DNA from: Hermatobates lingyangjiaoensis
Lineage: Eukaryota; Arthropoda; Insecta; Hemiptera; Hermatobatidae
Direction of reading: 5' to 3'
NCBI GenBank assembly: GCA_026182355.1
Contig: JAPFBL010000553.1
Span: 62,001-126,000, forward strand
Length of the DNA: 64,000 nt
The notes beneath the pieces were generated by a model. That model saw only the letters and a program-made list of their open reading frames with translations, was not told the DNA's origin and searched no databases. Below, piece after piece: positions 11,001 to 20,880 of this stretch. A program made the translations under genes and the position numbers. Every line of letters starts with the position of its first letter. Position 1 is the stretch's first letter.

Positions 11001-11137
11001 GGTAAACCTCTGCTATAAGTAGTAAATCATTAGAGGGAACTATATTTTAAATATATCCCCACAAATTTACCCTTTTGAAGCTCCACCCTAAATAGTAAAT
11101 GATGAGGGTGGGATGTATATTTTTCTATACATAAAAA

Positions 11138-11172
11138 GATTTCACATAAACACGTGAAATAACAATCAATGA
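11138..11172 (-). mobile_element. Family A end fused to a GIY-YIG ORF
   Basis: The outer part of family A (GATTTCACATAAACACGTGA segment) runs to the start of the endonuclease frame. It is then interrupted before its hammerhead would begin. Confidence 0.6.
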
Positions 11173-11468
11173 ACTCTCCCAGGGAATTGGAGTCCAGTGG
11201 TATTTATAAAATTCCGTGCAAAAATTGCCATAAAATTTATATTGGTCAAACTGGTAAATCATTAAAGACACGTGTAAAACAACACCAATATAACGTAAGC
11301 AGACAGGAAAAAAGTAGTGCCTTATTCTTGCATATGAAAAATGAAAATCATCATATTGATTGGACAGGAGCTAAATTTATTACCTATGAAAAATCGATGT
11401 TGTTAAGAAATATTATTGAATCATCTATAATTAAATTTAATAAGTCAAATATTATAAACATCTATTAA
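11169..11468 (+). pseudogene. PLE GIY-YIG endonuclease domain, isolated
   Basis: This 99-codon frame is a nearly complete GIY-YIG nuclease, the domain that nicks target DNA for PLE insertion. It shows GIYKIPCKNCHKIYIGQTG at residues 11-29, the catalytic arginine in KTRVKQH at about 34-40 with its histidine, and the conserved glutamate in IIESSII at about 83-89. The RT that normally precedes it is absent. The first ATG lies within the fusion to a family A end, so the true start is lost. The sequence differs clearly from the copies at 19 and 40 kb and belongs to another PLE lineage. Confidence 0.85.
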
Positions 11469-11511
11469 ATAAATGTTTATAAATGTAGGGAGCAGTCCAT
11501 CTTGTAGACAT

Positions 11512-11900
11512 GTATTTACGAATTTCTCGCCTATTTCCAATCTGGTTAATTTTTTGAAAAGATTTTCCAGTTTTCCGATGGATTTCCTTGTGGTAGGAGA
11601 TAGTGTATGTAAATGCTGTCAATTCATTTTATTCACTTGTTTTACACTAATGCTTACTATTAATTTACGATTACACTTAACTATATAAAACGGTCTTTTG
11701 ACGGACCGAAACATGTCGTTTTATATAGTTAAGTGTAATCGTAAATTAATAGTAAGCATTAGTGTAAAGTGCGTGAATAAAATGAATTATGGACAGCTTT
11801 TTACATACACTATCTCCTACCACAAGGAAATCCATCAGAAAACTGGAAAATCTTTCCAAAAAATTAACCAGATTAGAAATAGCGAGAAATTCGTAAATAC
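11512..11900. mobile_element. Fold-back of PLE end (about 180-bp arms)
   Basis: Left arm 11512-11691 and right arm 11718-11900 are inverted copies. The 26-bp centre reads GGTC...GGACCGAAACATGTC: a stem II-like hairpin, GAAA and the stem III palindrome ACATGT, flanked by a perfect 11-bp stem (CTATATAAAAC). There is no CUGANGA box. The right arm ends in (TA)n. Confidence 0.7.
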
Positions 11901-11927
11901 ATATATATATATATATATATATATAAA
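11901..11927. repeat. (TA)n microsatellite
   Basis: A TA run sits at the outer end of a fold-back. Confidence 0.95.
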
Positions 11928-12174
11928 GTAAACAATATGTGCATTTCAAGAACGACTGTTTAGTTTGAATAAATACGTGACATTGACACTAATTAATTTA
12001 TTATTCTTATTATAATAGAAATATTATTATTATTATGGTATTATGGATAAGAATAATTAAGTTACAAGACTAGACAAACGGTAATATAATTATAGGTGGC
12101 TATAATAGATGTAACATAGATTATAAATATGTAGATATATATAAGTTAAGTGCAGCAGTAGTCCAGAGAAAGAA

Positions 12175-12415
12175 CATTCATAGCCCCAACCATACATTAA
12201 AAGTCCTAAATTTTTCCTCACCCAAGTGTATTTAGAATAGGTATCATAAAGGAGTACTGACATTCTACAGGCTCGGAACCGACAGCTTGACATCCTCTCC
12301 AAGGGACGACGTGCCTTTTTTTTTTCATCACCTGGGAGAATAAATCGAAGTCAGAGTGGGTATTGAACCCTGGATCTACAAGTCCAGAGGCAAGCGCGTA
12401 AACCACGTAACTTCA
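12175..12415 (-). mobile_element. tRNA-derived SINE, minus copy
   Basis: On the minus strand the order is a B-box-like head (GGTTCAATACCCA), the TTTATTC stretch, then GTCGGTTCCGAGCCTGTAGAA and a tail with CACTTGGGTGAGG. This follows the layout of the copy at 24508. The body carries a T/A run and is diverged. Confidence 0.7.
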
Positions 12416-12638
12416 CACGAAAAAGTTTTAGGTTATATTTGAAAATAAAACCTACAGGTTCTTTCACTTATACTTTTTTTATAAATTCTGTACATTGCAA
12501 TATAATGTTTACATTTCTTTGATGATAAAAAAATGACAAAATTTATGGAATATCATTTGTGACAGCAAAACTAAGTATGTTGTTTCACGCATCGGACAAA
12601 AAACATCCCAATTATATGTTTTTCTATACATTTATCAT

Positions 12639-13125
12639 TTATATTTTCGTATATTCTAGGAGCAGGCCTTCATTTATACAAGTTCTATTAAAACTAATGC
12701 CTAAATCTAGTTTTACAATTTTTCTGATATATTTTTCCAATCTTCTCATACATGACTTCCATAGGTTTGGAACTAAATACATAAGTTCACCAAAATTTTT
12801 ATTTTTGTAATCTGACATGTTTCGGTCATCATCGACCGTTTTCAAGAACATTATATATGCAGAGTTTCATAACACACGTAGAATTCTTAATAATTTTATA
12901 AATATATAAGATTTCTTAATAATTTTACGTGTGTTATGAAACTTTGTAAATATAATATCCTTGAAAATGGTTGATGATGACCGAAATATGTTGTATTACA
13001 CAAATAAAAATTTTTAGTGAACTTATGTATTTAATTCGAAACCTATGAAAGTTATGTATGAGAAGATTGGAAAAATTAATCAAAAATGGTGTAAAACTAG
13101 AATTAGGCATTAGTTTTAATAGAAC
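12639..13125. mobile_element. Diverged fold-back with variant hammerhead-like motifs
   Basis: The arms at about 12682-12897 and 12910-13125 mirror each other around 12903. The left arm on the minus strand reads RRLEKYIRKIVKLDLGISFN, then RTCINEGLL, the putative PLE N-terminal motif. Near the centre both arms have CTTGAAAA, then a GGUC/GACC-type hairpin, then GAAACATGT or GAAATATGT. The CUGANGA box is not intact in either arm. Confidence 0.6.
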
Positions 13126-13930
13126 AGTTATATTTTATAAATGTTTTATGAACGAAGCTTAAATCCATAAGGAAATGTTAGTGAAATTAATGTAATGGTA
13201 GTTTTGATGTAATATCTCAGGACTTAAGATGAGGGAGTGTATTGATTCAGCAGCACGTGCATATTTGATAGAGACTCTCAAAGGATCGGACCACTCGATC
13301 ACCACTGAGTATTACAGAAAAGGTCATTTATTACGAAAATTGCTTACTGCTTGGTTTCTTTAACGCAATCATCGTGTGGAGCCTTAAATTATATTCTCGA
13401 TACCAATAATAGAGAACAATTGAATGTCAGACATACATGTTGCATAAATAGTTTTTTTTAAAAATAAATCCTGTAAGATAATACGGATATATCTACAGGT
13501 TTAATCTCTTATGAGAGCATAAGTGTTGCATTGTTTGATTAAACATATGTATGATGTAGCTCAAATTCTTATATGAATATATATTAAAAAATTTACCGCC
13601 ATACTCCCAAACCAATATAACGTTTAAGCTGTCTTGCAAACAACAATACACTTTCAAATACATGATAACTAAAAAACACAAAAAGTTGTATTCAACAATC
13701 AGACTGTTTCTTAATATATATACTTAAACATTGAACTAAACTGTCTCCCGAAATCCTTTTCAAAATCAATTTATGATACCTTTTCAAGCTGACGCTCATG
13801 AACTCTCGCGGGAATTCTCAGTTGAATGTTGTCCATGTCAGTGACACAAATTATATTCTATTACCCCTCATGTAGTCTTATAGTAAGCTTGATTTAAACT
13901 CATACTCAAACTTAGCCCGTAAGTTTTACT
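13126..13930. other. AT-rich spacer
   Basis: I see no supported feature. Confidence 0.45.
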
Positions 13931-13939
13931 TTAACTCAA

Positions 13940-15545
13940 TCTGAAACACCATGTCAAAGTCATTCTGAAACACCATCCCAAAACCACTCTGATACACTAT
14001 CTCAAACTCACTCTGATCTCAAACTCACACCATCTTAAACTTACTCTGAAACAGCATTTCAAATTCACCATGAAACACCATCTCAAACTAACTTCCAAAT
14101 AACTTCTGAAAGAATATCTCAAACTCACTCTGAAAAACTATCTGAAACTCCATTTCATACACCATCACAAACTCACACTGAAATAACTTCTAAAACTCAT
14201 TTTGAACTCAAACTCACACTATATCAAACTCATTCTGAAACACCATTTCAAACTCATTGTGAAAAACCATCTCAAACTCACTCTGAAACACCATCTCAAA
14301 CTCAATCTGAAACACAATCGCAATCTCACATTGAAATAACTTCTAAAACTCATTTTGAACTCATACTCACACTACATCAAACTCACTCAGAAACACCATC
14401 TCAAACTCATTGTGAAAAACCATCTCAAACTCACTCTGAAACACCATCTCAAACTCAATCTGAAACACAATCGCAATCTCACATTGAAATAACTTCTAAA
14501 ACTCATTTTGAACTCAAACTCACACTCTATCAAACTCATTCTGAAACACCATTTCAAACTCATTGTGAAAAACCATCTCAAACTCACTCCGAAACACCAT
14601 CTCAAACTCAATTTGATACACCATCTCAAACACACTCTGAAACATCATCTCAAACTCACTCTGAAATACCTTCTAAAACTCATTTTGAACTCATACTCAC
14701 ACTATATCAAACTCATTCTGAAACACCATTTCAAACTCATTGTGAAACACCATCTCAAACTCACTCTGAAACACCATCTCAAACACTATGAAACACCGTC
14801 TCAAACTCCATCTGGAACCCCATCGCAATCTCAATTTGAAATAACTTCTAAAACTCATTTTGAACTCAAACATACACTTTCTCAAACTCATTCTAAAACA
14901 CCATCTCAAACTCACTCTGAAACACCATCTCAAACTCACTTGAAATCAACATCTAAACACTTATTTTGATCTTAAACTCACTCTGCAGATCTCATACTCA
15001 CTGAAACCCATCTCAAACTCATTCTAAAACACATCGCAATCTCAATTTGAAATAACTTCTAAAACTCATTTTGAACTCAAACATACACTTTCTCAAACTC
15101 ATTCTAAAACACCATCTCAAACTCACTCTGAAACACCATCTCAATCTCACTTTGAAATAACTTCTAAAACTTATTTTGATCTTAAACTCACTCTGCAGTA
15201 TCTCATACTCACTCTGAAACCCATCTCAAACTCATTCTAAAACACTATCGCAAACTCACTTTGAAATCAAACTTTCTAAAACTTCTTTCTTGCATCTTTA
15301 AAATTCACTCTAGTCAGTTGGATCTCATACTCAACTCTGATAACCCATCTCAAGACTCATTTCTTAAACACTTATCGTAACAACTCAAATTGAATTACTT
15401 AACATCTAAAACTCATTTTGATCTTAAACTTACTCTTAAACACCATCACAAACACACTATGAAAAAGACCATCTTAAACTCAATCTGAAACATATTCTCA
15501 AACTTACCCTCATACACTATCCGAAACAGTTTCTGAATATCACTT
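13940..15545. repeat. 24-bp minisatellite, about 1.6 kb
   Basis: Units like ACTCACTCTGAAACACCATC are repeated some 60 times with heavy divergence. A higher-order pattern inserts AAATAACTTCTAAAACTCAT and TTTTGAACTCAAACTCAC blocks at intervals. The period is a multiple of three, so long open frames of His/Leu/Lys/Thr repeats appear on both strands. They are by-products of the repeat. Confidence 0.9.
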
Positions 15546-16280
15546 CTTTACCTTCAGTCCTACTCATTTAATAACTTTCACTTAAGTTCAGCTTAGGATT
15601 CAACCAAGTTTCATGATTGAATCCACTAAGGTACCATTTCAGGTAAGTCTCTTGCATCAGTTAACAACCAAAATGCTAAGTTTACTTTCACATACATAAT
15701 CAGTATGTCTAGTTAGAAGTTTCCAAGAATGATGATACTAATCCACTCTTCCCCTTCAATAGATAGAAATATAATCACTTATCACACACACACACACACA
15801 CATATAACCCTTGCATGAATCTGTAATTGGTATACTAGTATACGGCATTCCATATTTATCAAAACACAGTAATCGTAAACAGTTAATGTAAATAAGGTGT
15901 TATTTCTATCTTATGTAATTTGTTATCGAACTTGGGTCATCATTCAACTTTAATTGACAGAGTAATTAATTACAGAGGATTTTAGAAAGTAATGACTACA
16001 TCAATTATATTGTTCTATTGAAACAAAAAAACACCTTGGTTCTGTAAAAAGATGGGATAAGAAGAAAAAAAAGGCATTACTCTCCTGAGTCTTGATAAGA
16101 ATTTTGAGACCAAGTTTGACAGAACTTACAGAAATCAGATGCTCTCATCAGCATAGGCCGACTTGTCGGTGACATTGATCAAGTCTACAGAATCCATAAA
16201 ATATTCAGCCCAACTCCCCTAAACATTATTGCCACATAAATAATGCAGCAACTTGCCGTCTAGTCTTGAAACGCTCGCAA
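15546..16280. other. AT-rich spacer with (CA)n
   Basis: A (CA)n tract lies near 15783-15802. I see no gene. Confidence 0.5.
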
Positions 16281-16303
16281 CCCCCCCCCCCCCCCCCCCC
16301 CCA
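16281..16303. repeat. Poly-C tract
   Basis: This is an uninterrupted C run. Length calls in such tracts are unreliable. Confidence 0.9.
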
Positions 16304-16583
16304 GCCATTCCCACTCGTTATTGAGTTATATGGAAATATTCTGTTAGGGGACACCCTTGTTTCATCATCCCTTTGCAATGTGGCCAAACCAACACCTGCC
16401 TTTCAATTCACCACTGCATCTGCAAAACCATCTTATATTCCAGTATTGCTTTGAAAATTTGATAGCCTGTAACATATTCCGCATCTATGAACCATTTTAT
16501 ATTAGACTTTTACCAATTTGTTTAAAGTTCAATGTAAAGTCGCTAAATTCTTATTTAAATATAGTATACTTAAGCAATTACTT

Positions 16584-16584
16584 G

Positions 16585-16617
<33 letters not shown>
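16584..16617. repeat. (TA)n microsatellite
   Basis: This is a simple TA run. Confidence 0.95.
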
Positions 16618-16620
<3 letters not shown>

Positions 16621-16744
16621 CTTTATTTATTAATTTTTATTTTTATCACCACCTATTCATTTTTTCTCATAAGCTATGCAATCATTTATGTTATTGTGGG
16701 TATTTACTCAAGATTAGAATAAGATGAATAAACAATAAGTCTGG

Positions 16745-17290
16745 ACACAAACATTTTATCTAACAACGTCGTGTTTTAAATACTTAATGTTCATTGTAAC
16801 GGTTGAATCACCATACTCAGGCAGATGTCACCTGACGATCAACACTTAGTGTTCATTGTAAACCTTACACAACGTTACTGAGAGAGATTTTACCTGATGA
16901 TGAAGACTAATTCATCGAAAGTCGTGGACATTGGATAAAAGACACACTTTGAGTACTTAGTGTTCCTCATAAATGTTGCACCATGTTACTGAGGAAGTTG
17001 TAACCTGACTATGAATACTAATTGTTCAAATCGCATCGACTTTGCATAAAAGATTTCACCCAACAAACGTTTTCATTACTTAGTGTTCATCGTAAATGTT
17101 ACACCACATTAATGTGACAGATGTTACCTGACGATGAACACTACTTGTTTAAAACGAATCGACCTTGGATAGATTTCATCCAACAACGACGCATTTTTAA
17201 TACTTCGTGTTCTTCGTAAATGTTACATCACCTTACTGAAGCAGATATGCCCTGACGATGGTCACTAAATGTTCGAAACGATGGTTTGTT
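16745..17290 (+). repeat. Tandem array of decayed hammerhead-bearing units, family C
   Basis: Five CTGA boxes followed by an AACACT/AGTGTT-type hairpin and a GAAA-like box occur at 16832, 16894, 17005, 17128 and 17252. Spacing is about 111-124 bp except for the first, shortened unit. The unit at 16894 keeps CTGATGA and CGAAAG. The one at 17252 keeps CTGACGA and GTTCGAAACG. The others have lost one box. Each unit also carries an inverted half-motif (TACTTAGTGTTCATCGT) and a TTACTGAGGCAGATGTTAC-like linker. Confidence 0.6.
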
Positions 17291-17565
17291 TGAACATTTT
17301 TAATAGAGTCAAATTTTTTCTTGGAGACATTTCTTCTCCTTACTCTAATAATTTTAATCTTTTTAAAAGTTTATTTAAAATCCTGGTAGAAACATCTAAT
17401 ATTTTTTATATAACTAGCGTTTTTTTACATTATCAAACATTTTTACTAGTTGTTATTATATTCGTTCTAAAATAAAAAAAAAATACTGAAAGGAAAAAAG
17501 AATAGAGAATTGTCGAAATAAGTGGTAATGAAGATTGAATGTTTGCATGTCTGAGTTGTTTGCAG

Positions 17566-17649
17566 TTTGACAGTCGTTAAAGCTGCCAATCCAATGAGAA
17601 AGCTAGAAAAGCAAGCAAGCAGGTTTCGTGAAATGGACCCTAATTACAT
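17566..17649 (+). CDS. Candidate internal exon (84 nt), unknown protein
   Basis: The acceptor is TTGTTTGCAG ending at 17565 and the donor is GTAAGC at 17650. Between them, from 17567, the open frame reads LTVVKAANPMRKLEKQASRF, then REMDPNY. The exon length is divisible by three and both junctions fall in phase 2, so it could be skipped without frameshift. The sequence is basic, helix-prone and unlike the repeats around it. I do not recognise the protein. It could be coincidence, since GT/AG pairs around short open frames are common. Confidence 0.3.
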
Positions 17650-17935
17650 GTAAGCAAAAATTAGTCATGGCAGAAGGGTGACTCAGAGAGCTTACTCGAA
17701 TTAGGTTAACAAGGCGTATTAATCTTGTCTAGTGACTGATTGCCCGGCTTGTAGTCAGTTAACAGGCTCAACGTGTTGCCTGACTGCCGCCATATTCCAC
17801 AAACTTCATTTACAATTCACTAAACATGAATAGTTTCAATGAGTCGAACAATGTGTACAGTCAACAGCAACTATTGATTTCCCTTCAGGTGAAACAACCA
17901 TGGATTAACTCCTGACAAACAGAGTCGTATTCGAT
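17650..17935. other. Balanced-composition unique DNA
   Basis: It follows the candidate exon and contains no repeats seen elsewhere. I see no further exon. Confidence 0.35.
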
Positions 17936-17940
17936 TTAAA

Positions 17941-17944
17941 TAAA

Positions 17945-17977
<33 letters not shown>

Positions 17978-18059
17978 AAAGTTTGTGTGTGATAAACGAA
18001 ATACGATCTAAAAGGACAGATAACACTTAAAATAAACCATAACACATAGTTAATTTTAA

Positions 18060-18110
<51 letters not shown>
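17941..18110. repeat. (CA)n/(TA)n microsatellites
   Basis: CA then TA runs lie at about 17945-17977 and a long TA run at about 18059-18108. The 80 bp between them match the outer end of a PLE fragment related to 51205-51285. Confidence 0.85.
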
Positions 18111-18111
<1 letters not shown>

Positions 18112-18164
18112 CGAATTAGGCGTACTTAATGCAAGTAACGGCATAGAGTTACTTGCCGTTGCGT

Positions 18165-18265
18165 CTACAACGTGCTTGGTTTCCCTTTCTCTTTTCTCCT
18201 GAAGACGGATTACCCGAAAATTTGAGTCTGTGAGTGTGTTTTCTTACTCTGTGTGTTATTCTTCT
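18165..18265 (+). mobile_element. PLE terminal fragment, family E
   Basis: It matches one arm of the fold-backs at 38.7 and 47.5 kb (CGTGCTTGGTTTCCCTTTCT segment, then the hammerhead, then GTGAGTGTGTTT). Confidence 0.6.
18196..18226 (+). ncRNA. Hammerhead motif, family E
   Basis: Stem I is CTC (18196-18198) with GAG (18224-18226). The core is CTGAAGA. Stem II is CGG/CCG around AUUAC. GAAA is followed by a palindromic A/U stem III, with cleavage expected after U at 18223. All boxes are intact. Confidence 0.6.
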
Positions 18266-18289
18266 TGAATTTCGGGAGCAGACCTCCAT

Positions 18290-18405
18290 TTTAATGTATA
18301 TATATTCATTTGATGTATATATTACCTGAAGAGTTAAAAACTAAGTTTAGGAAAATTGAAAAATTAAACAAAAAAAGGACAAAAATGAAAATCGGCATAC
18401 TCTAA
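18290..18405 (+). pseudogene. Possible PLE N-terminal fragment
   Basis: The frame reads LPEELKTKFRKIEKLNKKRT, then KMKIGI. It resembles the lysine-rich stretch before the F-N-x-x-C motif in other fragments (for example RNLEKLVKKMTSAKYGQLF at 7.3 kb). It is short, so the assignment is tentative. Confidence 0.35.
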
Positions 18406-18499
18406 AATAAAATATATATATACATACACACACACACACACACATACATATATACTTACACACACATATATATTATATATATATGTCAGTATCAGTCGT

Positions 18500-18600
18500 T
18501 ATCAGCCTTTGGAGCGATTCACTTCTTTTCCTGAAGACGAGGACATCGAAATATAGTAGTGAGTTCAGTGGTTTCCTTTCTATGTGTTCTTTTTTAAATT
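18500..18600 (+). mobile_element. PLE end with hammerhead-like motif, family I
   Basis: CTGAAGA, a short stem II (GA-GGACA-UC), GAAA and stem III AUAU are followed by GTAGTGAGTTC. It matches one arm of the fold-backs at 38.2 and 52.9 kb. Stem II is only two to three pairs, so ribozyme activity is doubtful. Confidence 0.5.
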
Positions 18601-18601
18601 C

Positions 18602-18605
<4 letters not shown>

Positions 18606-18642
<37 letters not shown>
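18606..18642. repeat. (TA)n microsatellite
   Basis: The TA run borders the large palindrome on its left side. Confidence 0.95.
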
Positions 18643-18643
<1 letters not shown>

Positions 18644-18735
18644 TTTGAATTGAAATTGAAATCAGACGGTCCAAACGGACAAATAATTAATGTTACAGCT
18701 AGAGAACACAAGAAAAAGGACGAACACTCACGAAT

Positions 18736-18769
18736 CTCGATTATTTCGGCGTCTTGCCGTCTTCAGGAG
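18736..18769 (-). ncRNA. Hammerhead motif, family F (left arm)
   Basis: Mirror of 20167-20200, with identical core, stems and GAAA box. Confidence 0.65.
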
Positions 18770-19075
18770 AGTAGAAAGAAAGAAAATAAAATAAAAGGAG
18801 AAAGAATGAAGGAACGGAGACGTAAATGCGTCCACTGGCCGATGTAAACTGGCGCGATACAATGACACGCAGTGCAGCCACCTTACCAACGTGAACCAGT
18901 GTAGGCTGTGAGTTAAAAAATTATAAAAGTGATATTTAAGTAAAAGGGAGGAGAAAAGTAAAAAAGAGAAAGGAAAGGAAAAAACATAAAACTAACTAAA
19001 ATTAAACGAGGAAAAAAAAATAAATAAATAAATAAATGAATAAATAAATAAAAATAAAAATAAAATGAAAAATCA

Positions 19076-19481
19076 TCTGATTAAATTTAGACCAGGGGAA
19101 TTTCTTGCACCCAATAACCAAATGAAGGCTTCCTCAGAAGCCCTTAGAGTGGTCTGGGTGTCATCATTTGAGAGTTTTCTTAATATTTTAACCCTGAAGC
19201 AATCGTTGAAGGGAAGGTTATGGAGATTGGCGTGGGTGGCAACAGGCAGCTGCTTGCGTTGACCAACGGATGACCTGTGACCATTCATACGGAGGCCAAG
19301 TGACGTGGAAGTCAGGCCCACGTAGAATGAGTCACATTGTGTGCAGTCCAGACGATAAACACAATTGCTGGAAGTGCAAGAACTAGCAAAGGAGAGATGG
19401 TATGAATGGTTGTTCACTGTCGAAATGAAATGGCTGTCAGGATTGATGATGGGACAGGTGAGGCATTTCCTTCTACCACCT
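19076..19481 (-). pseudogene. PLE ORF 3' end with GIY-YIG endonuclease (left arm)
   Basis: On the minus strand the frame is already open in the palindrome centre (RRKCLTCPIINP, a Cys-x-x-Cys), then gives NCVYRLDCTQCDSFYVGLTS, LRMNGHRSSVG with the catalytic Arg, and TTLRASEEAFIWLLGARN with the catalytic Glu, ending GLNL. The GIY motif is written VYR and the YIG motif YVG, as in other divergent PLE nucleases. The endonuclease is intact, but RT and upstream parts are absent because the arm is truncated at the palindrome centre. The nuclease would act in the nucleus in target nicking. Confidence 0.9.
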
Positions 19482-19848
19482 TCCCATCATCAATCCTGAC
19501 AGCCATTTCATTTCGACAGTGAACAACCATTCATACCATCTCTCCTTTGCTAGTTCTTGCACTTCCAGCAATTGTGTTTATCGTCTGGACTGCACACAAT
19601 GTGACTCATTCTACGTGGGCCTGACTTCCACGTCACTTGGCCTCCGTATGAATGGTCACAGGTCATCCGTTGGTCAACGCAAGCAGCTGCCTGTTGCCAC
19701 CCACGCCAATCTCCATAACCTTCCCTTCAACGATTGCTTCAGGGTTAAAATATTAAGAAAACTCTCAAATGATGACACCCAGACCACTCTAAGGGCTTCT
19801 GAGGAAGCCTTCATTTGGTTATTGGGTGCAAGAAATTCCCTGGTCTAA
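19482..19848 (+). pseudogene. PLE ORF 3' end with GIY-YIG endonuclease (right arm)
   Basis: This is an inverted copy of the left-arm frame with the same protein through LLGARN. One C is missing in the CCCC run near 19844, which shifts the frame so that the last residues become SLV and a stop instead of SPGLNL. The loss falls after the catalytic glutamate, so the nuclease core is unaffected. The frame begins 27 bp later than its partner, because the spacer belongs only to the left copy. Confidence 0.9.
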
Positions 19849-20166
19849 ATTTAATCAGATGATTTTTCATTTTATTTTTATTTTTATTTATTTATTCATT
19901 TATTTATTTATTTATTTTTTTTTTCCTCGTTTAATTTTAGTTAGTTTTATGTTTTTTCCTTTCCTTTCTCTTTTTTACTTTTCTCCTCCCTTTTACTTAA
20001 ATATCACTTTTATAATTTTTTAACTCACAGCCTACACTGGTTCACGTTGGTAAGGTGGCTGCACTGCGTGTCATTGTATCGCGCCAGTTTACATCGGCCA
20101 GTGGACGCATTTACGTCTCCGTTCCTTCATTCTTTCTCCTTTTATTTTATTTTCTTTCTTTCTACT

Positions 20167-20200
20167 CTCCTGAAGACGGCAAGACGCCGAAATAATCGAG
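20167..20200 (+). ncRNA. Hammerhead motif, family F (right arm)
   Basis: Stem I is CTC (20167-20169) with GAG (20198-20200). The core is CTGAAGA. Stem II is GGC/GCC around AAGAC. GAAA leads into a minimal A-U stem III, with cleavage expected after C at 20197. It lies about 320 bp downstream of the endonuclease stop, in the 3' untranslated part of the element. Confidence 0.65.
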
Positions 20201-20256
20201 ATTCGTGAGTGTTCGTCCTTTTTCTTGTGTTCTCTAGCTGTAACTTTAATTATATA

Positions 20257-20400
20257 TATATATATATATGAAGTCGAAAAGAAAAAGAAAAAAAAATAAA
20301 TGCTCTGAGGCCTTTTACTTTATGTTATCATAGAGTAAACAGAGTAAGAAAGGAAAAAAAAACCAATATTTGCAGTACGTTTAATCTAAATCCTTATTAG
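20257..20400. repeat. (TA)n and dispersed repeat copy
   Basis: A TA run borders the palindrome. It is followed by a copy of the ATGCTCTGAGGCCTTTTACT repeat also found at 1651 and 9875. Confidence 0.7.
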
Positions 20401-20815
20401 TGGTCCGCTAAATTAGAAATTATACATTTAGTGGTCCATGGAGCTCTAAAGACTGGTGACCACTGATCTAGAATAATTATCTGTGTTATATATTTTTGAT
20501 ATTGTTTGTTGAAGCGTGTGAGGCCAGGTCGAGTTGATAGTGTAATAGAAATACGTGTCGAGAGACATTTCTGATCGGTTGTGGTCTTTCCGGAGATCAC
20601 GGAAGCCCTATGGCAAGGAGTGGTCACTGGCGGGATGAGGCTAGAATTGTGAGCAGTCCTCAGAGAGAGAGGGTCGGGGGGCCGACCGGCCCACTCTTAT
20701 ATTCACAGAGGCACTCTTGCCTTTGGTGTTTATGACCGGACGCTGGGTGCCAGTTGCCACAGTAAACAAATCACGATACACTTCCCGCTCGCGTTTCCGT
20801 TCTATAAGCATTGCT

Positions 20816-20850
<35 letters not shown>

Positions 20851-20880
20851 CAACTCTATTCTCTTTTCCACTTCTTAGAA
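20401..20880. other. Balanced-composition DNA with (CA)n
   Basis: The segment at 20401-20470 contains GTGGTCC...CCATGG and GACCACTG, reminiscent of a hAT-type terminus, but I cannot pair two ends. A (CA)n tract lies at about 20818-20847. The two minus-strand open frames here are low complexity or have no domain. Confidence 0.35.

Larger units (their letters stand above)
18680..20256. mobile_element. Giant palindrome: two inverted PLE 3' halves, family F
   Basis: Left arm (to 19454) and right arm (from 19482) are inverted copies of about 775 bp separated by 27 bp. Paired positions sum to 38936 at both the inner and outer ends, so net indel difference is zero. Each arm contains, from the centre outwards, the 3' end of a PLE ORF with its GIY-YIG domain, an A/T simple-sequence region, a GC-richer untranslated segment, a family F hammerhead and the element end. 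(TA)n lies just outside both sides. The near identity implies a very recent event or active homogenisation. Confidence 0.95.

Noticed and set aside
11690..11730. Complete hammerhead at the palindrome centre
   Set aside because: Stem II, GAAA and ACATGT are present but there is no CUGANGA box, so it cannot be called a ribozyme.
14508..14969. 153-codon open frame of His/Leu/Lys/Thr repeats
   Set aside because: It is produced by the 24-bp minisatellite (multiple of three). Equivalent frames occur on the opposite strand.
17905..18144. Tyr-Ile-Tyr-Ile open reading frames across the window
   Set aside because: They are translations of (TA)n microsatellites, present on both strands, and not genes.
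20641..20871. 76-codon minus-strand frame
   Set aside because: Its N-terminal part is a (CA)n translation and the rest has no recognisable motif.
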